This document shows, one piece after another, positions 1-8,767 of a DNA stretch of 64,000 nt. Each line of letters starts with the position of its first letter. Position 1 is the first letter of the stretch. This stretch comes from an uncultured Desulfobacteraceae bacterium (GTDB taxonomy: Bacteria > Desulfobacterota > Desulfobacteria > Desulfobacterales > Desulfobacteraceae): NCBI GenBank assembly GCA_913041495.1, contig CAJWHT010000004.1, forward strand, positions 1 through 64,000, read 5' to 3'. Both the position numbers and the translations under genes were made by a program. Under the pieces are notes generated by a model. That model was not told the origin of the DNA. It worked only from the letters and a program-made list of their open reading frames with translations, and searched no databases.

Positions 1-258
1 GCCCACCAGGGCGTTGACAAAGGCCACAAGTTTCCTGGCAATGCCTCCCCGGGTCATGATGGCCCCGGCCAGGATGAAAAAGGGGATGGCCAGGAGCACG
101 AATTTGTCCAGGGCGTTAAACAACTGCTGGGTGATGATGTGCAGGGGGGTGGAGGTGAAAAACACCAGGCAGACCAGGGTGGTGATGCCGAGGATGACGG
201 CAATGGGCATTCCCAGGAGCAGCAGGGCGGCAAAGCAGACGCAGATGGTCAGTATCAT
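1..258 (-). CDS. dctM: TRAP transporter large permease, DctM family (partial, runs off the window edge)
   Basis: Minus-strand translation MILTICVCFAALLLLGMPIAVILGITTLVCLVFFTSTPLHIITQQLFNALDKFVLLAIPFFILAGAIMTRGGIA..., typical DctM N-terminus; start overlaps the dctQ stop (ATGA). Confidence 0.9.
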   Translation of the reverse strand, partial: MILTICVCFAALLLLGMPIAVILGITTLVCLVFFTSTPLHIITQQLFNALDKFVLLAIPFFILAGAIMTRGGIARKLVAFVNALVG

Positions 259-743
259 CGAATGGCCTCCTGATTCAGTCCCCGCAGGAATTCAACGGCC
301 TTGGCAACAAAACGGATGCCGATGACGATTGAAAATACCGGTATGGGCAGATAGGCGATGTACATGGGGATTTCCATGGTGGGGGAGGTGGTCTCGTACC
401 CGTGCATCCGCAGGACGATTTTCCAGGAATACCAGGCCACGGTGAAAAAAAACAGGGCGGACAGGATATTGGTCAGGCCCTTGACCAGGCCCTGCAGGGG
501 CTGCCCCATTTTGGACACCACAAGATCCATGGTGAAATGACTGCCGGTTTTAACACCGATGGACGCCCCCAGGAATGCGATGAAAACCCCGAGGTACCGT
601 CCCAGTTCCTCGTACCAGGTAAAGCTGTAATTGAATACGTACCTTGCAATCACCTGAACGAACCCGATCAGGGCAAGGCTTAAAATCGTCCAGACCAGGG
701 CGATGTTTTCCACCCGGTCTAAATATTGAAGAATCCGCTGCAC
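255..743 (-). CDS. dctQ: TRAP transporter small permease, DctQ family
   Basis: 162 aa, four hydrophobic segments, DctQ-like 'FVQVIARYVFNYSFTWYEELGRYLGVFIAFLGA'; sits between dctP and dctM. Confidence 0.92.
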   Translation of the reverse strand: MQRILQYLDRVENIALVWTILSLALIGFVQVIARYVFNYSFTWYEELGRYLGVFIAFLGASIGVKTGSHFTMDLVVSKMGQPLQGLVKGLTNILSALFFFTVAWYSWKIVLRMHGYETTSPTMEIPMYIAYLPIPVFSIVIGIRFVAKAVEFLRGLNQEAIR

Positions 744-764
744 AAAAGGCCTCCGAAATACGAG

Positions 765-798
765 CGCAGGCCGGGGCTTAAAAACGCCCCGGCCTGCG
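765..798 (-). promoter_or_regulatory. Intercistronic stem-loop between dctP and dctQ
   Basis: 13-bp perfect stem CGCAGGCCGGGGC / GCCCCGGCCTGCG around loop TTAAAAAC, with no T-run on the minus-strand 3' side. Confidence 0.7.
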
Positions 799-812
799 TC
801 TGGGTGATATGC

Positions 813-1844
813 TTATTGCTGATGGGCCTTGATTTTCGCCAGCATGAAATCGAAGAGATCATCCCCGATTTTTTTGCGGTACTTGTTCCATACCGGCACC
901 ATGGCCTGCCTGAAAACATCCCTTTCTTCCGGGGTGAGTTCAAGGATTTCTATCTCGTTTTTCTTGGCATAATCGGCGATGGAAATCCCGGATTTGGGGA
1001 GGGCGTCGTGGAGGCCGGCATTGACTTTCCGGTTGGTATCAATGGCGATTTTGGCCGCTTCCTTGAAGATTCCCTGTTCCTTTTCGGACAGGCTTTCCCA
1101 GTAGTCGATGCTGACCACGATGATGCATTCGGTCAGGCAGTGCTGGGTCCGGGTAACATGTTTGGTGACCTCGGTGAACTTCATGAGAACCGAGGTGAGA
1201 ATGGGGTTTTCCTGGGCATCGATAACGCCGGTCTGCAGGGCGTTGTAAGTTTCCGGGAAGGGAATGCCCACAGGGGAGGCCCCCAGTTGTTTGAACGTGT
1301 CCAGGTATACCGGAGAGTTCATTACCCTGACCTTCAGCCCCTTGATGTCTTCGGGGGTTCTCACCGGGCGTTTGTTGTTTGTGAAGTCACGGATTTCATT
1401 TTCGGTCCATCCGATGGCGATAAATCCTTTTTTAGGAAAATAAGAGAAAATCTTTTCCTGGACTTCGGGATCATCCAGGGTGGCGTAGGCGGTTTTCCGG
1501 TCCGGGAAGATAAAGGGCATGTCCAAAATTGCGCCCTGGGGTACAAAGTTCTGGAGCACCGCTGTGGTCAGTGCGGCAATCTGCAGGGTGCCTGCCTGCA
1601 CCTGCTCTGCCATGGAACGCTCTCCCCCAAGCTGTCCGGAAGGAAAGGTGGCAATATCGATTTTACCGTGGGTTTTTTCCTTCACATAAGCGGCAAAGGC
1701 ATCCACCCCTTTGGCCTGGCCGTGGAAGGGCGGGGCCACATGGCCGAATTTCACGCTGCCGGCAAAGGCGGGCAATGCCAGGGCTGTCATCAGGATCAGG
1801 GCAAGACCTGTGATCAGGCTGATTTTCACACTTGTTTTTTTCAT
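813..1844 (-). CDS. dctP: TRAP transporter substrate-binding protein, DctP family
   Basis: 343 aa with signal peptide; DctP-type motifs 'GLKVRVMNSPVYLDTFKQLGASPVGIPFPETYNALQTGVIDAQENP'; SD AAGGAGA upstream. Confidence 0.95.
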   Translation of the reverse strand: MKKTSVKISLITGLALILMTALALPAFAGSVKFGHVAPPFHGQAKGVDAFAAYVKEKTHGKIDIATFPSGQLGGERSMAEQVQAGTLQIAALTTAVLQNFVPQGAILDMPFIFPDRKTAYATLDDPEVQEKIFSYFPKKGFIAIGWTENEIRDFTNNKRPVRTPEDIKGLKVRVMNSPVYLDTFKQLGASPVGIPFPETYNALQTGVIDAQENPILTSVLMKFTEVTKHVTRTQHCLTECIIVVSIDYWESLSEKEQGIFKEAAKIAIDTNRKVNAGLHDALPKSGISIADYAKKNEIEILELTPEERDVFRQAMVPVWNKYRKKIGDDLFDFMLAKIKAHQQ

Positions 1845-2155
1845 CTCATTCTCCTTAAAAAGGGCCCTGCCGTCAATTGGGGCGGGTTCTTACGGGCCGG
1901 GTTCGGTACTGGTGTATCAGAACAAAATTTAAGGACCCGTGTACCCCAAAAGTTTTCTATTTGTCAACTTGAATCGGGTGTGGTGGGAACGCCAAATGGG
2001 ATGAAAGTTGCAGTGTCCACTAATTTTCGTTTCCGGATTTGTCTTTAAAGGTATAAAAGTTAAGGAGATTGGCGGATGTGCAGATGTTTTCTTAGGTCGC
2101 GCAGGCCTTTTCCTTAATTTGCAATAAATGTCATAATAGGAAACTTTGTGCCGGA

Positions 2156-3046
2156 TCATCCCGGCAGATCCTTGCCCGACATCAGGTGCTCCTCCATAAA
2201 CCGTATTTCATCAATGCCGGATATCACGATGCCCGGATCAGGAGTGAGGTCTGTAGTATCGGTTTTCCCCTTGTATTCGACATTGGACAGGATATGCTTG
2301 ATGCAGTTGATCCTCGCCTTTTTCTTCTTGTCCGACCGGATAATTGTCCAGGGGGTTTTGGACCGGTTGGTTTCGTTGAGCATCTGGAACTTCCGGATGG
2401 TGTTGTCGTCCCATTTGTCCTGGGCCGCCAAATCCACGTCAGAAACCTTGTACTGTTTCAGGGGATCGGTAAGGCGCGATTGAAAGCGCTTGTCCTGCTC
2501 CGACTTGGAAACACTGAAATAAAACTTGAACATCTGGATGCCGCCTTTGACCAGCATGGATTCCAGCAGGGGGACATCCTTGAGAAAACGCTTGTTCTCC
2601 TCATCCGTACAGAATCCCATGGTGGGTTCCACCATGGCCCGGTTGTACCAGCTGCGGTCAAAGAGGACGATTTCACCGCCAGATGGCAGGTGCTGGATAT
2701 ACCGTTGAAAATACCATTGGGTCCGCTCCCTGTCACTGGGTTTGGACAGGGCGACGATTCTGGCCCCCCGGGGATTTAAGTGTTCCACCACCCGTTTTAT
2801 GGTACCGCCTTTGCCTGCGGCATCCCGCCCTTCGAAGATCAGCAGGAAACGCTCCCCTTCGGAGATAACGTGATTCTGCCATTTGAGCAGTTCGACCTGA
2901 AGAGACTTAAGTTCTGCCTCATAGTCCAGGGTGGTTTTTTTTACCCAGACGGCCCGGTGTTTTTTTGATTTTTCAGTGTGACGATTCTTATGCCCGGTGT
3001 GCTCCTTTAATTTGAGATCAAGGGGGGCGTCTTCTTTTTTGGTCAT
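2156..3046 (-). CDS. ppk2: Polyphosphate kinase 2
   Basis: 296 aa; PPK2 Walker A 'FEGRDAAGKGGTIKRVVEHLNPRGARIVALSKPSDRERTQWYFQRYIQHLP' and 'VLFDRSWYNRAMVEPTMGFC'. Confidence 0.95.
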   Translation of the reverse strand: MTKKEDAPLDLKLKEHTGHKNRHTEKSKKHRAVWVKKTTLDYEAELKSLQVELLKWQNHVISEGERFLLIFEGRDAAGKGGTIKRVVEHLNPRGARIVALSKPSDRERTQWYFQRYIQHLPSGGEIVLFDRSWYNRAMVEPTMGFCTDEENKRFLKDVPLLESMLVKGGIQMFKFYFSVSKSEQDKRFQSRLTDPLKQYKVSDVDLAAQDKWDDNTIRKFQMLNETNRSKTPWTIIRSDKKKKARINCIKHILSNVEYKGKTDTTDLTPDPGIVISGIDEIRFMEEHLMSGKDLPG

Positions 3047-3061
3047 GGCGGTCTCCCTTTT

Positions 3062-3280
3062 TTATTCTTTGTTGATCTTTGAAATCTGTTCCGTACCGTG
3101 CATAATGTGGGGAAGGCATTGAATTACCTGGATAAGGCCGAATACTGCGACACCGTGGTGGGCACCTAAATGCCCGTCTCCGAAAGTTCGGATGATTTCG
3201 CTGCCCGCCGTAATGATGAGAATAACCCCGGAGATCAGATTCAGCCAGGGATTCTCTGCAATTGCCGTAAGTCTTGGCAT
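3062..3280 (-). CDS. Small membrane protein, unknown function
   Basis: 72 aa with one or two hydrophobic segments (LNLISGVILIITAGSEIIRTF); directly upstream of ppk2 on the same strand. Confidence 0.6.
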   Translation of the reverse strand: MPRLTAIAENPWLNLISGVILIITAGSEIIRTFGDGHLGAHHGVAVFGLIQVIQCLPHIMHGTEQISKINKE

Positions 3281-3643
3281 GGGCGTCCTCCTTGGTTGGG
3301 TTTGGCGTTGCCCTTCAGTATATCAGCATTTGGCAAATATAAAACAGATATATTGTGTTGCCATGTACGGCGCTTTTATCCAAAATCACCATTCGGTGCA
3401 GGAGCGGTTCACCGCAATTGAAGTGGTTACAAAATTTGGGCGCTTCAGGTTTAATTGACATGTCTGACATATGATGTGTATTGTTCTGTGCGCCATTCAA
3501 AATGAAAAACGGCAAAATGAAAAATGCGGGGTTGTGATCTGCCAGGTTCTATTCGAAGAGAGAATGAAAAATTTGTCAAACCCCATTGCCGGTGCATTCC
3601 GGGCGCTTTTGGTATCGAACCTAAATTATTGAAGGAGTATCAC

Positions 3644-4033
3644 ATGGCGTTTCTTTTAAATTTGATCTGGTTCATATTCGGCGGCGGTGCCATATCCTGT
3701 CTGCTGTGGCTGCTCACCGGAACCATTCTCATATTGACCGTGGTGGGAATCCCCTTTGGATATGCTGCCTTCAGGATCGCCGGGTTTGCCGCGTTTCCCT
3801 ACGGCAAGGAGCTGGTGGATGCCCGGCATGTGGGGGAGGAACGGGTGGTGGGGACCTCTCTTGGGAATTTTCTCTGGATCGTGCTTGCCGGTATCTGGCT
3901 TGCGGTTTCCCATCTCCTGGCCGGCATCAGCCTTTGCCTGACCATCATCGGCATTCCCTTCGGCTTTGCCCATTTCCGGCTGGCCGGGGTCTGTTTTGCC
4001 CCCCTGGGCAAGCGGGCGGTGTCGAAAGACTAA
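3644..4033 (+). CDS. YccF domain-containing inner membrane protein
   Basis: Start at ATG 3644 after SD GAAGGAG; duplicated YccF motif 'GTILILTVVGIPFGYAAFRIAGFAAFPYGKE' ... 'GISLCLTIIGIPFGFAHFRLAGVCFAPLGK'. Confidence 0.9.
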   Translation: MAFLLNLIWFIFGGGAISCLLWLLTGTILILTVVGIPFGYAAFRIAGFAAFPYGKELVDARHVGEERVVGTSLGNFLWIVLAGIWLAVSHLLAGISLCLTIIGIPFGFAHFRLAGVCFAPLGKRAVSKD

Positions 4034-4071
4034 GATGTGGATACACACAGACTCAAGGGGCGGCGGGAAAA

Positions 4072-4102
4072 CTGCCGGAATACCGTAGCAGTATTCCGGC
4101 AG
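4072..4102 (-). terminator. Rho-independent terminator for the Fe-S oxidoreductase gene
   Basis: 12-bp perfect stem CTGCCGGAATAC/GTATTCCGGCAG, 7-nt loop, followed on the minus strand by TTTTCC; just 3' of the 4124 stop. Confidence 0.75.
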
Positions 4103-4123
4103 AAAGGGTGAAACAAGCTGATT

Positions 4124-5446
4124 TTACAAGGCGCTTTCCGGATGGAAAACGTTTACTTCTTTGAGTTCGTCTCCTAGGTATTCCCGTTCGTTGGGGCCCA
4201 GGATGCCCAAAGAAAGGCAGATCAGGGTCCACAGGTGGACCACATGGTAGTTTCCGCCGTAGTGCTCGCTGAGTTCATGGATCTGGGCGTGGCAGTTGTG
4301 GCAGCCGGCAATGCAGTATGTGGCGCCGGTGTTTTGGATCTGCTGGTCTTTAAGGCGGCCGTAGGCCAGCCGTTCTTCCTTGAAGCCCGACTGGAGGAAT
4401 CCTCCGCCTCCGCCGCAACAGTAGTTGTTGGAGCGGTTGGGCTGCATGTCGATGAAGTTTTCCTCACCCACAACGGATTTAACAACAAAGCGTAGGTCAT
4501 CCGCAATGGGATCGCCGTAGCTTTTACGGACGATCTGGCAGGGATCCTGGACCGTGAATTTGATCTTAAGATCCTTGTTCCAGTCTGCGTTGACCTTGAG
4601 TTTGCCTTCACGAATCCATTTGGCGTAGTACTCGTAGATATTTTTAACGTCAAAGCTGTGTTCCAGGTTGTATTTTTTCAGTCCGGCCCGGACTGAGAAG
4701 GTGACGTGCCCTCACTCGGTGTTCAGGAAGGTTTTTGTCTTCAGTTTGTTGGCCTGTCCCACGGTGGTGGCGGTAATCTGCTTCCAGGACGGATCATCGG
4801 CCAGGAACATGCAGTAATTTTCCCCGGCCCAGCCTTTGGAGCCGTATGTCCAGTCCACACCGGCCAGATGGAGGATTTTCCACAGGGGGACCATCTCGTC
4901 CGGTTCTGTAACCGGTTCCCTGGAGTTCTGGTTCAGGAAAAACTGTGCCCCCGCTTTGTCGATGGGGGCTTGCATTTCAGCAAACTCCGGCTGGGCTTCC
5001 CTGTATTCTTCAAGGACGTCCTCAACCACGAATTGAAAGTCTTCTTCCGTGGTTCCCATGGCAGAAGTCGTGTCATTTCTTAGGGCCATGTCGCAGGATG
5101 CCAGGATGCCTTTGGGGCGGTCCTCTCTGGGACGCAGTCCCCTGGCGTTGAAGATCAGTTGGGGGATATCGATTTTCATGGGGCAGACATAGATACAGCG
5201 CATGCACATGGTGCACATCCAGGGCCAGTCCGAGGCAATGATTTCCTCATCCATGCCTAAAGCAGCCATGCGCAAAAACTTTCTGGGATCCATATCCGCA
5301 AGGCCCGTTGCCGGACACCCGGACGAGCAGGCCCCGCAGGTCAGGCAGGCATTGAGGTTCCCGCCTTCGGGCAGGAGATCCTTTACCTTGTCTAAAAATG
5401 TTGAGGCCTTTTTGTTCCGGCCGAGTTTGATGACAGCTTCCGTCAT
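4124..5446 (-). CDS. HdrC/HdrB-like (GlpC-family) Fe-S oxidoreductase, candidate selenoprotein (Sec at codon 4712-4714)
   Basis: ORFs 4712-5506 and 4124-4471 are in the same frame, separated only by TGA at 4712-4714. N-terminus has two 4Fe-4S motifs (CLTCGACSSGCPA; CTMCMRCIYVCP). Readthrough gives 'KTKTFLNTE-U-GHVTFSVRAGLKKYNLEHSFDVKNIYEYYAKWIREGKLKVNADWNKDLKIKFTVQDPCQIVRKS...NNYCCGGGGGF...TYCIAGCHNCHAQI' with the second CCG domain intact. Start ATG 5446 after SD AAAGGAA. Confidence 0.88.
4679..4714 (-). promoter_or_regulatory. Candidate bacterial SECIS element with UGA codon
   Basis: mRNA: UGA-GGGCACGUCACCUUCU-CAGUCC-GGGCC-GGACUG-A; 6-bp perfect stem, 5-nt apical loop starting GGG, 22 nt between UGA and loop. 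Confidence 0.75.
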
Positions 5447-5576
5447 TGTGATTCCTTTCGTTCTCTGATTGCAGTGGGGTCGCAGGCGTTTATATGAAAG
5501 AACCAAATAACTCGTTGAATTCTTTCATGGTTTGTTGTGGGCACGCCGAATAACATTCATGGACGGCCCATGGCCG

Positions 5577-5921
5577 TTAGTGGTAATCGTGGGTGCCCAT
5601 CACCACGTCCACACCGGTTTTATCCTTGATGATGCCGGCCAGATCTTCGGCACTGGTGTAGGGGCAGCGGGGAACGGCATTTGCCAGGCAGGAACTCAGA
5701 TAAATTTTATCCGGCTTGATTTCAGCAAGTCTGGCTGCCATGCCAAGACTTGGGACAACGGCCCTGCCCGGGCACTGGCATTTGACAAATGACACCACTG
5801 CCGACGGGGTGTTAAACTTTCCTTCTCCCTGGGCGGCGGCCTTGAGGCAACGCCACTCGCCGGGGCATCCGTAACCCTGGTCGATGTAGCTGCCGCAACC
5901 AACGATTGCAACTTTTTCCAT
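5577..5921 (-). CDS. CGGC domain-like small cysteine-rich protein
   Basis: 114 aa 'MEKVAIVGCGSYIDQGYGCPGEWRCLKAAAQGEGKF...VVSFVKCQCPGRAVVPSLGMAARLAEIKPDKIYLSSCLA'; SD AAGGAGA; same strand and immediately upstream of the UGA-containing Fe-S gene. Confidence 0.75.
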   Translation of the reverse strand: MEKVAIVGCGSYIDQGYGCPGEWRCLKAAAQGEGKFNTPSAVVSFVKCQCPGRAVVPSLGMAARLAEIKPDKIYLSSCLANAVPRCPYTSAEDLAGIIKDKTGVDVVMGTHDYH

Positions 5922-5985
5922 ATCTTTTCTCCTTACCGGTCTGGTTATCAGCTTCATTCCCATAGACACATAAACCATCGATTGG

Positions 5986-6001
5986 AGCACAATGCATGCC
6001 A
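5986..6001 (-). promoter_or_regulatory. Candidate sigma54 (-24/-12) promoter
   Basis: Minus strand TGGCATGCATTGTGCT: GG-N10-GC spacing, two mismatches to TGGCACGNNNNTTGCT; 65 bp upstream of the CGGC gene start. Confidence 0.5.
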
Positions 6002-6087
6002 GGAATTCTTCAATTGGTGTGATGGCCGGTTGTGATATGAATTCAATCGGTTATGTGCCTTCCTTGGGGTGCCTGTTTTTAAAGGTG

Positions 6088-6103
6088 GTTGCAGTTTTGC
6101 GAC
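6088..6103 (+). promoter_or_regulatory. Candidate activator-binding site, motif GTTGCA-N5-GCGAC
   Basis: GTTGCAGTTTTGCGAC; same gapped motif as two sites upstream of the sigma54 activator gene (42366-42381, 42468-42483); about 90 bp upstream of the candidate sigma54 promoter at 5986. Confidence 0.45.
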
Positions 6104-6254
6104 TTTAGGCCATGGGGCGTGTTGGTATTGCGACTTTTGGTGGTATCCGTGGAAAAGGCCTACAAAAAAACTCTTTTCCGGAGGGGAGGTTTAAAGTACA
6201 ATGCGCGGAATCGGTTGGCATATACCCAAACAGGCGTGTGTAACTAAGAGAGTT

Positions 6255-7163
6255 ATGGATCGACGGGCGTTTTTAAAATCTGCGGGCGGGATGGTGGTGC
6301 TGAATGTGTTTTGCTCCGGCACGGGGCCTTTGGCTGCAGCAGAGTCAATCTCCCCTGCATTGGGGCCGGAAGGCTTCGGCTGCCGAAATACAGGGCCTGA
6401 TACTCCGGGTTCCGATACACAGGATCCTGCTATGAGGGACAGCCACATCAAGGACCAGTTGATCAAATCCAAGTTTTTTGACCGGCATTTTGATGATGAT
6501 GTGGTGCTTGGGGACCGGCACATGGGTCAGCTTCGCGGCTGTCTGACCCGTATTAAGCGGCTGCAGCGGCTGGTGGGGTACGCCAATTTCTGCCTGCTGG
6601 GGTTTGACGAGGCCCTGGCCTATGCCAAGGGGTATGCCCGCGTGGGGCGGTTTACAAAAGAGGAACTTGGCTTTCTGGAAAAGATTTTTTACAGCCCTGC
6701 GGCAGTCTACGGGTTTAAAGGGGAAAAGCCCATCCCGCAGATGACCGACCGGATACCGGAGAAGGATACGGTGAAAATCAAGCACACCGGCAATTACCTG
6801 TTCAGGGGGAAACCTGTGGAAACCTACGGGGATATCCGGAAGCAAATCGGAAGGGATGCGGTACTGACCTCCGGTGTCCGGGGGGTGATGAAGCAGTTTT
6901 TGCTTTTCCTGAACAAGGCGGCTGAAAGCCGGGGCAATCTGTCCATGGCCTCCAGATCCCTGGCACCCCCGGGGTACTCCTTCCACGGCACCGGCGATTT
7001 TGACGTGGGGGAAAGGGGCTTTGGCATTGACAATTTTACGGAAAAATTCACCCAGACCCGGGTATACAACAAACTGTCCGATTTAGGATACATCAAGTTC
7101 AGATATGATCGGGAAAATGACCTGGGGGTTCGCTTCGAGCCCTGGCATGTTGAAGTGGGATAA
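6255..7163 (+). CDS. M15-family (VanY-like) D-alanyl-D-alanine carboxypeptidase, Tat-like signal
   Basis: 'MDRRAFLKSAGGMVVLNVF' Tat-like leader; C-terminal 'SRSLAPPGYSFHGTGDFDVG...WHVEVG' matches M15 zinc ligands (SxHxxGxxxD ... HxE). The ORF extends upstream to 6201. Confidence 0.75.
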   Translation: MDRRAFLKSAGGMVVLNVFCSGTGPLAAAESISPALGPEGFGCRNTGPDTPGSDTQDPAMRDSHIKDQLIKSKFFDRHFDDDVVLGDRHMGQLRGCLTRIKRLQRLVGYANFCLLGFDEALAYAKGYARVGRFTKEELGFLEKIFYSPAAVYGFKGEKPIPQMTDRIPEKDTVKIKHTGNYLFRGKPVETYGDIRKQIGRDAVLTSGVRGVMKQFLLFLNKAAESRGNLSMASRSLAPPGYSFHGTGDFDVGERGFGIDNFTEKFTQTRVYNKLSDLGYIKFRYDRENDLGVRFEPWHVEVG

Positions 7164-7185
7164 CCGCGCCCTAAAAGGGTTCGTG

Positions 7186-8616
7186 ATGCGCAAAGCAAAG
7201 GTCTGTGGCCCGATGTTTTTCGTGCTATCCCTTCTTTTTCCCTGTATTGTCTTTCCTTCGCTTTCCATTGCCGGCCCGTCTCTGGAATTTTCCGTCCACG
7301 ACCTTGCCTCGGGAAAACCCGGGGCCACAGCCCTGATTGTCGGCGGCATCCAGGGGGATGAACCCGGGGGGTTCAACGCTGCGGCTCTCATTACCACCCA
7401 TTACGATATCAGATCCGGCCGGGTCATCGTGGTGCCAAATTTGAATTTCCCCAGTATCGTTCGAAGATCCAGGGGGGTTCACGGGGATATGAACCGGAAA
7501 TTCGACCGGTTGACACCGGATGATCCGGAGTGGAAAACCGTTGGCCGGATCAAGTCTCTCATCACCTCTCCTGATGTGGATTTTATCCTCAACCTCCATG
7601 ACGGCAGCGGCTTTTATACCCGGACCTGGGAAAGTGCCCGCAGGAATCCCAACCGCTGGGGGCAGAGCATCATCATCGACCAGGCCCGGATGCCGGAATC
7701 ATCAGCCAAATCATCACCGGGCACGTCCGGCAAGTTTGACCACCTCGAAGAGATCGCCCTGGGATGTGCAAGAGACATGAACACCCGGCTGCTGTCATCG
7801 GATCACAGGATCCATGTGAAAAATACCCGCACGGCGGAGGGGAACAGGGAGATGGAAAAAACCCTGACCTATTTTGCCCTGAAACACGGCAAGCCGGCAT
7901 TCGGCATTGAGGCCAGCAAATCTTTTGTGACCTCGGGCCGGGTCTACTATCACCTGCTGGCCATCGAGGCCTTTTTGACCCGGGCAGGCATCTTGTTTGA
8001 ACGCAGGTTCACCCTGACCGACGCGGGTATCAGAATCGCCATGGATGAAGATATTACCGTCCATCTGGGCAACCGGCGGGTGCTGGTGATGGCGGAAAAC
8101 GTCCGCAATCACCTGCGTTTTATTCCCATGGAAAAGGGGTGGGATATGGATTTCCATGTGAACCATCCCCTGCTGACCCTTGTGCCCAAAGGCAACGGAT
8201 ATCAGCTTTATCACGGCAACCGGAGACTGACCCGCCTGGATCCCCAGTATTTTGAATATGATTTGAAACTGGCGAAGATCGACATGGTGGTGGACGGCCG
8301 GGATATCACCGTGCCGTTAGGCTCCCGGGTCGCTGTGAGAGAGCGGTTCCTGGTTCAGCACATACCGGAGCACCGGGTGAACATTATCGGCTTTTCAAAG
8401 CAGAGTGCCGAGAATGAATCCGGCTTTGTGGTGCGTGAAACGGATATTCTCAATCGGTATTCCATCGACAGGGCCGGCCGGATTTACCGGGTTGAGGTAT
8501 ACGGCGGCGGCCGGTTCAACGGCATGGTACTGGTGGATTTCAGGGCCGGTCAACCCCGGATGAAGCTGGCCCGGGCCGACGCCCCGGACAAGGATCGTCA
8601 GGCCCTTCTTCCCTGA
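7186..8616 (+). CDS. M99-family (Csd4/Pgp1-like) metallo-carboxypeptidase
   Basis: 'ALIVGGIQGDEPGGFNAAALI' with Q-x-x-E zinc ligand motif, 'FILNLHDGSGFY', signal peptide; similar to Helicobacter Csd4 / Campylobacter Pgp1 layout. Confidence 0.82.
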   Translation: MRKAKVCGPMFFVLSLLFPCIVFPSLSIAGPSLEFSVHDLASGKPGATALIVGGIQGDEPGGFNAAALITTHYDIRSGRVIVVPNLNFPSIVRRSRGVHGDMNRKFDRLTPDDPEWKTVGRIKSLITSPDVDFILNLHDGSGFYTRTWESARRNPNRWGQSIIIDQARMPESSAKSSPGTSGKFDHLEEIALGCARDMNTRLLSSDHRIHVKNTRTAEGNREMEKTLTYFALKHGKPAFGIEASKSFVTSGRVYYHLLAIEAFLTRAGILFERRFTLTDAGIRIAMDEDITVHLGNRRVLVMAENVRNHLRFIPMEKGWDMDFHVNHPLLTLVPKGNGYQLYHGNRRLTRLDPQYFEYDLKLAKIDMVVDGRDITVPLGSRVAVRERFLVQHIPEHRVNIIGFSKQSAENESGFVVRETDILNRYSIDRAGRIYRVEVYGGGRFNGMVLVDFRAGQPRMKLARADAPDKDRQALLP

Positions 8617-8767
8617 TCCATTGATGCCGGGTCGCATTTTTGCTCCGATTGTTCCGGCCAGATATTGATTACCCCGCCGCCGTGATTATATTCATCTGCT
8701 AAGTATGCCCCGGGGCAAACTCTCAGGGCAGATTGATTCAACACTATTTAAAAAGATGCGGGGTAAG

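Noticed and set aside
726-2048. 440-aa plus-strand ORF opposite dctP
   Set aside because: Antisense shadow ORF; the minus strand encodes a clear DctP with SD and signal peptide.
4124-4471. Separate truncated HdrB-like gene, or a pseudogene/frameshift in the 4.1-5.4 kb region
   Set aside because: Both parts are in the same frame with one UGA, conserved coding sequence continues between 4471 and 4711, and a SECIS-like hairpin follows the UGA; a selenoprotein explains this better.
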